A stretch of DNA of 64,000 nt from Micrasema longulum (Eukaryota > Arthropoda > Insecta > Trichoptera > Brachycentridae), in NCBI GenBank assembly GCA_022494885.1, contig JAGVSM010003568.1, forward strand, positions 1 through 64,000, written 5' to 3'. Each line of letters opens with the position of its first letter. Position 1 is the stretch's first letter. The translations under genes and the position numbers were made by a program. A model generated the notes under the pieces. That model was given only the letters and a program-made list of their open reading frames with translations, made no database searches and was not told where the DNA came from. Below are positions 35,015 to 46,745 of the stretch, piece after piece.

Positions 35015-35879
35015 TTGTTCATTTTATATGTACCTACATAGAACCTACTTATTATTTTCATATACGTGGTAAATGTGCATTTATGAACCAATTTCATTAG
35101 TCGATTTTTTAAAATGGGTTTTAGATTATAAATTATACAATAAATTTTATATCCTACGGTACCCAAAATTCATTCCTATTTATCTCCTGTAGGTACTCAG
35201 TAAAAAAATATTTTCAATTAATTTGCGTTGCATGCGTTTTTATCTTAACATTTCATTAATTATTTATAAACTAACATTTGTTTTTAGATACAAGCCCTTC
35301 TGAATTTACTACAAAGCATTAAAAAAAATGGTTGCCTAAATTCTGCAAATGTGATTGGTTGGTTTTTATAACAATACCCGTACAAAATGTTCAAAATACC
35401 TCCACGAATAACAGCTTTGTTTGTAGCAGCTTTCTCTTTTTTTGTAGCAATTTTTTTGCTGAGTAAAAGGGATGGGCGCATTTCCTACAGATTTGACAAA
35501 TGTTTTGTTAGGAAGCGTAAAGGATCCAATAAATAACGTAAGCAAAAAACACGCCCATTTTTTATAAAAAGAGAGATCGCTTAGGAGAAATTTGTAAAGC
35601 GTCAGCTTTTGGATTTTGACAACAAAAATTACTTACATTTTAAACATTTATCAATAATCTACCTTTACAAAATATTTAGTTTTGATTCATTTTCCATCGA
35701 AAGATAAAATTTTGGAACCCAAAAGACTTTTTTTTGAACGATAAATAAAATAAGTTTGCTAAATGTTATTAATTATTTGTATATACCTATTACCGACATT
35801 TCTATGTCAATCAAAATTGTTTTTTTTTCTTAGTTGTTTTTTTTAACTGGTTCAAAGTATTTCCAATACCAATTTATCT
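35015..35879. other. Unassigned AT-rich stretch
   Basis: No gene or recognised repeat seen. Confidence 0.4.
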
Positions 35880-36084
35880 TTTTTTTATCGATAATTCTAT
35901 AACTGGTAATATTTTTTTCTTTTATATAGTTTATCTTTTTTAGACTTTCTTAATTTGTTAATTAATAATATTGTTTTAAATGCTCTGTATTACTTATAAT
36001 TATGCTTAAATGTATGGATATTTAATTGTATTTATAACTAATATGTAAAAGGCACTAAGTGCCGTTTATTTCAATAAAATAAAA
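35880..36084 (+). repeat. LINE 3' UTR and tail
   Basis: T-rich sequence leading to AAAGGCACTAAGTGCCGTTT, whose GGCACTAAGTGCC is a perfect short hairpin, and then CAATAAAATAAAATAAAAAA. This is the usual end of a polyadenylated non-LTR element. No coding part is recognisable. Confidence 0.45.
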
Positions 36085-36154
36085 TAAAAAATCGCTTTGA
36101 GACATACCCGACACTTCGTAAGGATACCAATGAAACCAACATGCAAAACCCACT
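36085..36154 (-). ncRNA. Hammerhead-like module, degenerate, minus copy
   Basis: The minus strand reads AGTGGGTTTTGCATGTTGG and, further on, ATCCTTACGAAGTGTCGGG and TATGTCTCAAAGCG. It is an inverted copy of 36479-36549: 36133-36154 and 36479-36500 match at all 22 positions. The core CUGANGA is changed to CTTACGA. It is probably a decayed Penelope-type terminal region. Confidence 0.35.
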
Positions 36155-36228
36155 TTACACATTCACCTTTGTACAAAAATATAAAACCAACACGATATGC
36201 ATTTTTTTTTTTTTACTCAAATATTTTA

Positions 36229-36374
36229 AGTTTAGTGGCCATTTTCAACGAGTTGTAAATAACTCACTATTAGAAAATGGAAATCAAGTTGGGGTAGAGT
36301 GGGTTACGAACCTCGGATTTCCGATCAGTGAGTCCGGAACTCTAGCCATGGAACCACAACCTGATTCAATTTTA
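36229..36374 (-). mobile_element. SINE-I copy 2
   Basis: The minus strand reads CAGGTTGTGGTTCCATGGCT, AGAGTTCCGGACTCACTGAT, the B box GAGGTTCGTAACCC, and CCCCAACTTGATTTCCATTT with TAGTGAGTTATTTACAACTC. It is collinear with 7466-7650. It lies between the two inverted Penelope-type modules. Confidence 0.7.
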
Positions 36375-36478
36375 ATAAGCAACCCTTCTATGCACTTAAC
36401 GCATGGTCAACGGTTGCTTTTAAAAATGCATGTCGTGATGGTTTTATATTTTTTGCAACAACTATGGTGAAGGTATAT

Positions 36479-36549
36479 AGTGGGTTTTGCATGTTGGTTT
36501 AATTAGTGTCCTGACGAAGAGACTGGTACGTCTCTAAACAGGTAGACAT
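36479..36549 (+). ncRNA. Hammerhead-ribozyme-like motif (Penelope-type)
   Basis: Fits a type I hammerhead: stem I GTGTC (36506-36510) with GACAT (36545-36549); exact core CTGACGA (36511-36517); stem II AGAGAC/GTCTCT with loop TGGTAC; then AAA; a very small stem III within ACAGGT; and UA as the cleavage dinucleotide before GACAT. The G expected before AAA (G12) is missing or changed, so catalysis is doubtful. Penelope-like retroelements are known to carry such minimal hammerheads in their terminal repeats. Confidence 0.45.
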
Positions 36550-36597
36550 AGAAAAGTCGGTAAGTGGTTATAAACAAATATATAATAACATTTAATC

Positions 36598-36752
36598 AAA
36601 TGACAGGTCATAAGCCCTGTAAATGCCTAGACTTCCATATTTCCTTATTTAAGGTATTCTCCATCCCTGTTGTAATTTGTTAATCTTAATTTCTCCCGAG
36701 GGGGTAAAATCTAGTCTTTTGTCTACGAACATTTGGACAAACTCAAATATTG
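36598..36752 (-). mobile_element. MITE-A, right half, second subfamily
   Basis: TGACAGGTCATAAGCCCTG, AAATGCCTAGACTTCCATAT, TTAAGGTATTCTCCATCCC, TGTTGTAATTTG, then CTCCCGAGGGGGTAAAATC and TTTGGACAAACTCAAATATT. The left arm is absent. Confidence 0.7.
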
Positions 36753-36826
36753 TAATTTAATAAAATTTTTGACCACAAAGTTAATGGTTCATTTAAATAA
36801 CTTCGTTTTATATGCCACTTTTTATT

Positions 36827-36870
36827 GACATAACCGATATGTTTCGGCAACCATGCGTTGCCCTCTTCAG
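36827..36870 (-). ncRNA. Hammerhead-ribozyme-like motif with intact core (Penelope-type)
   Basis: The minus strand from 36870 reads CTGAAGA (CUGANGA core), stem II GGGCAAC/GTTGCC with loop GCATG (one bulged G), then the exact GAAA. Stem III ACATA/TATGT closes a TCGGT loop and is followed by C at 36827 as the cleavage base. Every core element of a type I hammerhead is present in order. Stem I is weak: the bases next to the core do not pair, and only TTATT/AATAA further out could. It may be functional only in a longer RNA, or it may be a conserved Penelope-type end that has decayed. Confidence 0.5.
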
Positions 36871-37224
36871 GCTTATTAAATAACTAAACAAATCTACATA
36901 ATATATAAAATAAACAGTGTTTACCTACCTACATCAACTACATAAACTCTCAAAAATATAACAGTGATTTACAAAGTTAGTGCTTCAAATATCCTAAACA
37001 AAAAATAATTTTATTTACATAATGATCTTTTCATTCTTTGGCATTGTTTTTAATTTTTTCGAATACTTGAATTATTTTTTAATTTAATATCAATGTTTTT
37101 AAATTAGTACCTGTCTACAGGAATTAAAATTTAGTGAAACCGATGCAAAGTATGTATCGTGAAAATGCTTTTTTTTTCACCATGTCCAAATTATAATAGG
37201 CAAAAAAAATGTTTAAAAAAAAAC
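36871..37224. other. Unassigned AT-rich stretch
   Basis: No gene or recognised repeat seen. Confidence 0.4.
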
Positions 37225-37365
37225 ACATTTGATAATTTTATTACGAAATCAATCACGGACAGATACATTTCAGATGTTCAGCACTCGATTTGACTTTATT
37301 AACAACTATCGAATACGGATCTTCATGTAGTCAAATGCACATACCACTACACGACAAAGCGAACA
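37225..37365 (-). mobile_element. Possible tRNA-derived SINE
   Basis: The minus strand contains GTCGTGTAGTGGTATGTGC (A-box-like) and CCGTATTCGATAG (B-box-like) about 35 bases apart, then an unrelated body. Boxes are imperfect and no second copy was found. Confidence 0.35.
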
Positions 37366-38450
37366 GTAGGTATTGAAAAAATAAAATATAACTAAAAAAT
37401 TTAAAATTTCTACAGTGTCAAAACTAATTTTAATTCCCTACCCTATTTAATGCTACATATTTTATTTACCTACATAGGTAATAATACAATCACTTTATTT
37501 ATAAATACAAGCGTTATTTAGGCGTCTTTATTTACCCTCGTAGGTAAAGTTTGTAGTTCAAAATAATAAATAACTGTAGCTTGGAAAACACAGTTTCTAC
37601 TGATAAAAACCTGGTTACTGAACTCAATCATGTAAATATAAAAAAAAACTTTGAGTAATCCCAGACATTGCATCGTCACGTTTTTTTACCAAGATGGCGA
37701 ACTTGTTTTTCTGTTCTTCTGAATGATTGAACGTCGAAAGAATTCTAGGAATTTCAGACTTAAATGGTCGAGTCAGTTACTCTTTAGTACATTTTGTAAC
37801 ATTAATTTATCGGACAAAGAGTGTAGTCATTATGAACGAACATTATTTTTCAGACACATTAACATACTGCTGACTAGAAAACTAAAATCTCCGTTAGGAT
37901 ATTATGGCTTCCTAATAACGTCCAATTATGGGGAACCAATAAATAATACGGCTAAATATTTTTTTATTTATTTAATGTATTGTCTGGTACCGTAATGTTA
38001 TATATACATATGGAATTTTCCCTTGAGATAGGTATTATGGCTCTATATAAGTCATCCATAATAATAATATTCAATGGATTTGCTTACAGAAATAATATAT
38101 ATAAAGCACTCAATAAAAACCAAAACATTTTTAAGTATGTACATATAATACTTAGGTATACAAAATGAAAAGCCTAAATATTTAGTGTCTACTTCAGGAC
38201 TCGAAATCACGGGCCATTTATATTGTAGGTGTAGGTATTCCGATACATATAAATACATTATTTTTACTATTTGTCATATTTTACCATTAATACGCACCTG
38301 CAAATTGATGATAGGTAAATTTTATAAAACGTAAGTATATTTAAATTTTAATTTAAGTGCCGACAAAATAAGCATTAATTTTAATTGAGTATCTACAGCT
38401 TTATTTTAACAATAGGTAGATAAAAAATAAGGTTAATTTTTATAAATTGT
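37366..38450. other. Unassigned; possible L2-like 3' end at 37995-38075
   Basis: GATAGGTATTATGGCTCTAT, ATAAGTCATCCATAATAATA near 38027-38070 resembles a diverged L2-like terminus. The remainder is AT-rich. A short open frame at 37723-37995 has no recognised family. Confidence 0.3.
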
Positions 38451-38454
38451 GTCA

Positions 38455-38520
38455 GATTAAAATATATGCAGCATTTGGGATATCAATGCAGTGACCTATG
38501 CACCACTGGGTGTGATATTT
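38455..38520 (+). mobile_element. SINE-II, 3' fragment
   Basis: ATCAATGCAGTGACCTATGC, ACCACTGGGTG: the final part of SINE-II only. Confidence 0.5.
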
Positions 38521-38879
38521 ATGTTACACGGAGGCCCGAATATTCACATTTAAAAATTTTACTGCTGCTACTTTGTATTTTTCAATATTATTTAAATTGA
38601 TACCAAAATATGAAAATAATTACGCAATACACAAATATAATATCTGTACCTCGATTTTCGTATCTATTTTATGATTATGTCTATTGATTTTGAAGAAATG
38701 TAAGTCTTGTAATGAAAGAATCAATGTATTAAGATACTGAAAAAACAAATTAATGTTCTTAACTATTAGAAATCACTTAGAGAAAGTAGATTCTTTGGGC
38801 CATTGTTGAACATTTGACGTTTGGATTTGCATCCGTCTGCCTCTGAGGTACAGATATAAAGATTTAGTTGCATTAGGCA

Positions 38880-39545
38880 ATACATTATTTTTAACCTTTC
38901 CGAGTAGAGGTAGAAAAAAAAATCCAAAAGCTTCTGATAGGAAGGAGGTACCAGGAATACTCCAGCTTAAATGCCATAGATACGACAAAGAAAAAAGAGG
39001 TCAATTTGATTTAAATGGTAGTGTTAGTTAAAATGTTTCATAATATTTCGAGTTTTCAGCAAAATTCAAACATTTTATTATAAAATACTGTTGCAAAAAG
39101 ATGCTATATGACATCGCGCTGCTCTCACTGTATCGTGTTGAACAGCAATAGTTTAAATTATCGCTCCGCGTTAAAGAGGCGGGAGTTGAGATTTAGGATT
39201 GCATGTAAAATGTAAAGCATGAAATCTGTTTTTTTGTGGTTATAGCTGGAAATATGCGCCCCATTAGAAAAACGGATACGTGGAAACTGACCAATATATC
39301 AAAGAATATTACACTGTAGAGCGACGGATTGAATTGGTTGCTGTTTGCACGAGGGGGAAAGCAAAGACAAGCGTGAATTTATTTTGAAAGAATTCTCAAA
39401 AAAATATTTTAATAATTTTGATGGATTACATCATGGGGTTACAATTAAAAAAATGAAATTAATATGACGATAAAAAAGCTGAATGTGTTACCTGGGAGAC
39501 CTATGATACCCCCCTTAGGCCTGAAAGGGATAATTTAAATAAATG
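38880..39545. repeat. Paired unknown sequence Y, copy 2
   Basis: Collinear with 25365-26175, same orientation: AGGTACCAGGAATACTCC, ATGTTTCATAATATTTCGAG, CATCGCGCTGCTCTCACTG, GCATGAAATCTGTTTTTTTG, GGTTGCTGTTTGCACGAGG, ATTTTAATAATTTTGATGG, and GTTACCTGGGAGACC...TACCCCCC. It is about 150 bp shorter through deletions. Confidence 0.6.
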
Positions 39546-41035
39546 TTTAAAAAAAGAAGAAACCTTTTATATTAATAACTCGTTATTAGGATCAGTTGCC
39601 TAGTTATCAACGAGTAAATGGTACAATGAACTCGTTTTCAAACAAGAATGTATGAACTACAGATCCAGCTACAGCGAGCTTTGTCAAGATAACAATGCTC
39701 TATTTGGGAATAAAATGTTCTTAGAAAGAATAAATAAATAAATAAAATGTATCCCAAATGAAAGGATCTTCAGCGAAAAAGATTTTCCCGGCTTAGTAGA
39801 CAAATAATAGAACCGACGCAAAAGTCTCGCGATTGGGGCGCTTTATTGGAAAAACTATAAATTTTGGTCTGAAGTAAACAAAAATTTTACATCAAGATAT
39901 CTGTATTTTGAACTGGCTTCAGTCGCAAAATAGCAGTACTGCATCAAAATAGAATTGAATGAATTCAGACACAATGCATTAAACGCAATGCTGAAAAGGC
40001 TTTTTCTTATCTAAATTAAGTTAAAATGTGTCATTTCATAGTTTTTTTAATCAGTAATCTAATGACGTATATAACAAGCGCGAAAATAGTGGGATTTTAA
40101 TTCGTGGGTAATTCATTTTCCGTTTCAGAGCCTAAGTACGGCATTTATTGGCAAAAACATCGAACCTTCATATAATTTACTTGTAAGACAACAAAAACAA
40201 TTTAATTTGTAAATTAGCAAGGAAATATTCATAGCTACTTTGCTAGGTACAAAAATACCTGTTCTTAAGCTACATATTTATAATATGAAATATAATACAA
40301 TAAAATATCATCACTATACAATACAAAATACCTGTTGTTCGACACTAGCTTAAAATATTGTACGCAAATTTGAATAAAAAAATCATAACTTGTCTTTTAA
40401 CTATATCCTAGAGACATTTCTTTTAAGTGATTTTTGTACCTGTTGCTCAAGAAAACGTATTAAATTTAACATATTATGTAATGCATAATCAATAAATCAT
40501 TCAAATATTTACATGAATACTAAAATGGAAACCGAATTTATAAACTTCACTTTCATATTTTTATAAGATGCATTAAATTGAGTTTTTTTTTCTTTGTAAA
40601 TAATACGCCGTAAGAATCATAGATATTGCATAACCATATTAAATTATTTCTTGCTTTTGACCTTTTCTAGGAATAATTTGATGTTTTCATCATAGAACCA
40701 CCTGTTTGTTATCGTCGTTTATTATAATTGAGAACATCATTGGTGCTCGTAATTTTATATTCGAAGGACTTTTTGAAGTGCACGGAAAATAATTATTAAA
40801 TTAAGTAATTGACATAACATACGACAAAGCGGTCATAGTTGTTTTCTTAGTTTTTATTTATTTATTTTATTTCTTTATTAATTTATTTATTCTATAGAAA
40901 TGTACAGTCGACAGTGGTTAAATTACGTGATAAAGATATGGTTGAAAGACAGACCAGCAATGTTTCTAAATAATAATCGTACATATTAAATTATGGTACA
41001 TTCTTAAATGTGTGCGTGCGTATATATATATATTT
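39546..41035. other. Unassigned AT-rich stretch with tail-like runs
   Basis: AATAAATAAATAAATAAAAT at 39727-39746 and TTTATTTATTTTATTTC at 40856-40872 look like LINE tails without recognisable bodies. Nothing else seen. Confidence 0.4.
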
Positions 41036-41720
41036 ATTTATTTATTTATTTGACACTTTATATACATATACAATAAATATACATATAAGGGCGGGCATAT
41101 TGCCTTAAGGCAATTTGTTCCTACCTACCCAAACCGTTTAGTTTGAGAAAATTATAAATACATGGAAATATTGAATCTTACAATTTTATACAAAAATTAA
41201 AAGCAAATAGTAACAAAAATAAATATATATATATATATATATAAAATAACACTAAACTATGAAGAGAGGAGAGGGAATGGGGTGGAAATAAGAAGGATAA
41301 AGAAACAATTTAAATATTTAGATAGCGACATTTCAATCTTGACTTAAATGTAAATAAAGAAGGGGCGTCTCTAACATTAGTGAGTAGATTATTCCACAAT
41401 CGAGCGGCTACTACTGTGAAAGAGGAGGCAAGAAAATTAGAGCGATTACAGGGTATTAAAAGGGTTTTCTCGTTACTAGAACGAAGAGATAGTCCGTGTT
41501 GTGAAAGAGGTTGGATGAGCTTTCTCAGATAAACAGGTGAAGTGGGATTATTTAAAATATTGTGACGAAGTGATAGAATGTGAATGTTTCTATGTGAGTA
41601 TATATATGTGAGTAAGAGGGTGTGTTTGTGTGTATTTGTATAATAGTAAGTGTTCAGGTGTATGTAAGCGTGTGCATCATTAAAAAGCAAGTGAGAGTGT
41701 ATCGTAGTATATGTATTTTT
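41036..41720 (-). pseudogene. Non-LTR retrotransposon 3' end, family Z copy 1
   Basis: The minus frame 41690-41310 ends with PVYLRKLIQPLSQHGLSLRS, then NFLASSFTVVAARLWNNLLT and FTFKSRLKCRYLNI. This is the usual C-terminus of LINE reverse transcriptases (SFxxxAxxLWNxLPxxIRxxxSxxxFKxxLKxxL). A 3' UTR with a (TA)n run (41224-41243) and the palindromic CCTTAAGGCAATATGCCC motif follows, then TCAAATAAATAAATAAATA as tail. A nearly identical copy lies at 51475-52033 in the opposite orientation. Confidence 0.75.
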
Positions 41721-42904
41721 ATCGTAAACATTTTTTATATGTATACAAAAAAGGAAAGAAGAAATAAAAACTTATACCGGACTTTAATGTACGCCTTTTT
41801 TTTAGTCAACTTACACCTACATTATTACTACGCAAGTTTATAAATTTGAAATCCAGTTTGCGATAGCGCAATGAATTTACCGATCAGAAAACCATTTCGT
41901 GATTTGATTCACCCCAATGACAAAAAAAGTATCTCTACCTTACGCCGTGTAATCATCTCTCCCTACAGAACATGGCCGTATTTATCCTGTCCATTTCTGT
42001 CAAGAGAGATGCCAGATTATCCGGCCATATGCCCTCGGCTGTCGGGAAAAGAATAAATTTTAGGGTTTATTTAGTTTTCAGACCCTTACTCGCCCAGAGT
42101 CGGCCACTCCGCATCCATTTAGAGAACATTCCCGGTAATTACATGTTACTGTCTCCTGTATCATGCTACACCGATGTTTATTATCCCTGAATCGCAAAAT
42201 CTCAAGCATAAAGGCTCCAGGCTACGTAGGTAGCTGTACAGAATGCATTCTACGTTACTACTTACAATATCATATTCGCATTTGTTTTAATCGGGCTTGG
42301 ATAGCCACAAAATTCACATACAACCTGTACCTATACAATATATTTGTATCAATTAGTGCACATATTGTGGGTTCAAATAATTGCTCTACCGCAGAACGAT
42401 TTTTAGTATCGGTGGCAGAATGTTTAATTAAGCCAAAAATAAACACGAATACATAATCACAGAAAAATCGACTAAATAAACTTGTAAATTTATTCAGATA
42501 TTAATGAAAATTTATATCTTGATTCTACATTAAAAATAGAAGAAGAAAAACACTTTTTTTGCATTTACGTTTATGTTGAATTTACTGAAGATTGAAAATG
42601 TATATTTTAGATAAAAACAAATAGGTACACCATGTTTTATTTTTCCGGGGGATGATTAAAAAAAACACATTATCTTAAATTTTCGGGTACCCAAACCATT
42701 CTAAATGTACCTATATAATTTGAAATAAAAAATATAAAAATATATTTTTACCAAAAGTGTTATCACTTTTTGATAAGGTACCTTCGAGACTAATAATAGT
42801 AACATAACACAAATTGTAATCAACGATGGCATACGTATAAAACTAAACAATATTACTTGCACAATATAAAAACACAAGCGGGTAAAATATTTAATAGAGT
42901 TATA
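41721..42904. other. Unassigned; GC-richer block at 41870-42260
   Basis: Three overlapping open frames of 61-97 codons lie here on the plus strand. None resembles a known family, and their overlap in different frames argues against all of them. The block may be unique or regulatory sequence. Confidence 0.35.
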
Positions 42905-43330
42905 GATGCCCAATATATATATATATATATATTTATTTATTTTATAAATTTATTGCATAATATAAGTAGGTATACATATTTACTACCAGGGAGTCTATAT
43001 AAAACTAGTGAATAGAAAATAAAAACTGAACGTTCTCTGTTTAGGATATTCTCCATCTGACATGGCTTAGCCTGTTCTAAGACGGAGATTTTTTTTATCT
43101 TTTAAAGTATAAGTAGTTATATACTAATATTATACAACAAAAAAACTAAAACTACTTAATTATAAATGCCTAGCTAATTAAATGAAGCTAATTAAAAAAA
43201 TAATAATCGTAATTATACAATATAAAGTACAAATATGCGCCAAGAATACATGTAACTTAAACATAAATAATAAAGTATAATAAAAAACAAATATAAAGTA
43301 ATGAAATACATATAAATATAAATAATATGT
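42905..43330 (-). repeat. LINE 3'-end-like repeat with (TA)n, copy 1
   Basis: A (TA)n run at 42913-42932 is followed by TTTATTTATTTTATAAAT and then TACCAGGGAGTCTATATAA, GTTCTCTGTTTAGGATATTC, GACATGGCTTAGCCTGTTCT. These last blocks recur inverted at 53530-53705. The later part (ACAATATAAAGTA) resembles the tandem 3' UTR at 11.5 kb. No coding part. Confidence 0.4.
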
Positions 43331-46300
43331 GTACCAATTACCATAAAGTACTACGTTTATTGATACTATTTATATGTGCAGTTATTTTGACTTCAATTTT
43401 TTTTTTACATTTGCTGTCCTTTATATTTTGGCGCAATAACATTATATTGCTTTTACCAAAGGCGGTTGATACAAATGGGATAATACAGTTAATTTGTGTT
43501 GCTGAACGAGTGTTTATATTTTATTGGGTTCTTTTGACATCACTTAAATGTATGCATTTTTAATAAAAGCATTAACAAATCTGATTGTAAATTAATTTTA
43601 AACTTTATCATACTGTGTGAAAAAACTCTCTCGAGCCACTGTGTTGTAATCTGAGGTTAGAAAATAATCGCCTGATAATCACCGTCTTCATGTTATTAAA
43701 ATTACATGTGTCTTGCTTAGTGATCCAATTAGATGATATATGTTTCTCTCAAATTATTTTTTTATTATATTGGTCCCAGGTTACCCACTCGATATTTAGA
43801 CATTTTTTTCGCCAAATTGGACAAAACATTTCGTTTTCAATTATTTAATTTACCTAAATATGTGATGTATTTTTTTAAATATTAAAATTTACTTGAAAAG
43901 TACAAAAAACTTGAAAAATAAATCATGGTCATATTAAGAGTACTTGTCGAGATATTAATGAAATAAGTGCAATTTGCAACGTCGGTTACATCCCAGGAAC
44001 GGGCGGGTTAAACATGAATTCAGGTTACGTTTATTACTTTCTCATGTGGTTGGTACATATACAAACATACAATATATAATATTTATATTCAGCTGTATCA
44101 ATCACTTTAATTACGGATATTCAAATTAAGTACTTACATGAATTTCCGTACCTACTATGTACATAAAGGGTTTTCAATAATAGGCATTTACATTTTGACA
44201 CACACTGAGTGAGATTTGAATACATCAATACGAAGTGAATTCGATATTCGATCGAAAGTTAATGGCAGATAATATGGCAAAACGTGCGGCAAAGCACGTA
44301 GGAGGCTTTTTCAATACTATGTGATCGAAGACAGAGATAATGCTAGAACGAGAAAATAATGACGCGTCAAGAAAATAATGAATGAAAAAAATATTGTATG
44401 ATTGCAGGTACCTGTCTAGTAAAATAAAAATATGCGTCTTATGTCATTTTTTTATTATTAAAGTACTTTGAATAAATTTTAAAAATCTACATTTTGAGTA
44501 AAAAAAACATGGGTCAACTCTGCCTTTGTATAAACCTACCATGTCTTTTTTAGGTAGCAAGGTAAGATTGGTTACCTGTAAGATACTGATTTTAGTAATA
44601 AGTCCGCTAAAGTACTTATTCCTTGTAATTGAAGATTTAAATTAATAAATTAAAGTTTTATTTAGGTACTTATCGTGTTTGTGCCCACCGATTGTAACAA
44701 AAAAATATTTTTAAGCTAAGCTTAAAGTAAAGTTGATAAATTTAACAATAAAAAATAAGGTACCTAATTTAATTCGTTAGCCTAGATAATTTATAAAATG
44801 CATGGCTTTATTTTATTCCCTAAACAAAACACCTATAAATCTAGGTTTTATTTAATTAATTATGCCTGTTATGTACATTCACACATGGCTATGAATTTAA
44901 TTAATCAATAAAAGTCTCGATAAATAGATAAAAACATTTTAATAACGTTTTAACTCAATATGCCTACCTTTTATATCGGTACCTGGACATTATAACGATT
45001 TTAAAACAGCAAAATATCATACAGAAAGTGTCACAAAAAAGTAAAGCTGCCATATTCTAGAATATTCCCAAAGCGAAAATAATTCAGAATCAAAAATTCT
45101 AATTCACAGATTCAATTTTAATAAGAAACACATTTCAAGTTTATAATGGTCAGATAAAAAAAATGTTGGGAATATATGGACACATTTAAAATATTTTTAA
45201 AAATAAGCATGCGTTCTTTTTACCCAAAATTAAAATGAAAAATATGTATTTTAATTTCACCACTTTACAATATTAAAATATAAGTAAACGAGAATCTAAA
45301 CACGTATTAAAGGCAAAAAAAAATGGTTTTAATATTTTACAAAAACATAATTGGGTATTACAATATTCATAAATTTATTATTAATAACATTAATACTTAT
45401 TTAAGCCGAACTCTACAAATAAATGGTACCTACACCACTTTCTTTTTCTCAATTATAGTAAATACTGATTTGAATAAATGAAATTTTTAAAATTACGTCA
45501 CAGTTAGTTTTAAACGTTATTTAAAAAAAAGTAGGTATCGAGTTTTATCAAAAAATTAAACAACACCGACTTATAATCAATACCTATATATGCCTTTACT
45601 GAATATTATACAACATTTTGCATAATTTTATGAATTATTTTCTAAAATATCGTACCAAAATAATATAAAATATACCTATACAAAAAAAAAATCGAAAAAA
45701 TTCGTAATTAACCTCTATGAAATAGTTACGTTTTAAATATTTTCTCTAGTATTAAAAAAAAACACTGAAACCTTTTTTTTTCTTAATTTTTTTGTGCGAG
45801 AGAAGAAAACCGAGTAGGTACCTAATTTCAATAGAGCTACCGTCTAATATTGTAAGCAGTACCTTCATTAGATATTTGGTGAACTATCTCTGAAGCGTCT
45901 ACCTGCTCTTCGATTATTAGCGAGCAACCCTCTTTATAGAAAGCCTATATAAATTATTGATGGTAATTTTCAGATATCATCAGCAGGAGCAGCGGTCACG
46001 TATGAAACAAATAGTCGAGAGCAATATGGCGGATAAGCCACCACGCTAGATACAACAGGATCCGAGTCCTGGGGGAATACGAAGGATGGGCACGTGAAAG
46101 CTGGGTACATATTTATATACAAGTACCTTGCTCTATGTGTACAAGGAGAACCGAAACGAAGATTACAGAATGACCCGTAAGCCAATTTATTAATGGAAAA
46201 AAACACGGGTTTCAAAACAACAACATATTCACTTAAAAATTTCGAAAGAAATGCTTAATTTCTTGTTGTTAATATTTTGAGTATGTTAGCGTTAACTTTG

Positions 46301-46589
46301 TGATAAAATAACGTTATTAAGCGTGCTTAAATTAATAATAAATAAAATTACGATGTGTTTGGAGGCCATAAAAGCGAGTTTATTTGAAAATATATACAAT
46401 TGTATTATTATCCTTACAGCATGTACTTATTATTTATATTTTACATACGTGTTTTTTTTAAATTAAATAAATTTTACATAAATGTTTTTCACCTAAAATG
46501 ATAACGCTTGCATATTGTCGCTGATTTCTTTTTAAATTTTATTATTTGTTATTCGAGTAAATAAATCGCTCGCATTGGTTCAATAATAT
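43331..46589. other. Long unassigned AT-rich stretch
   Basis: No gene or recognised repeat. The hydrophobic open frame at 43327-43563 looks like chance coding by T-rich DNA. A small GC-richer block at 45975-46200 has no family. Confidence 0.4.
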
Positions 46590-46745
46590 TATTTAATTAG
46601 TCTCAATATTCTATCGTTCGCTGTCCATATTTTTTCCTCAACTTGATTGCTAATAGGCTATTAGGTAAATCTTTTTCAAAAAAATGCATTCGAAAATATT
46701 ATAAATTTAAACATAATACCTACATTGAAAAATAATTATATTCCA
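46590..46745. repeat. Dispersed repeat W, copy 1
   Basis: Shares TCTATCGTTCGCTGTCCATA, TAAATCTTTTT, GAAAATATTATAAA and TTGAAAAATAATT in order with 52305-52480. No coding potential. Confidence 0.5.

Noticed and set aside
41871..42456. Three overlapping plus-strand open frames
   Set aside because: They overlap in different frames, have no family resemblance and no codon pattern that sets one apart.
43327..43563. Hydrophobic 78-codon plus-strand frame that looks like membrane segments
   Set aside because: T-rich DNA gives Phe/Leu/Ile runs by chance; no homolog is recognised and it abuts LINE-like sequence.
44280..44310. CGTGC...GCACG hairpin
   Set aside because: Five base pairs in AT-rich DNA are expected by chance and no second copy was seen.
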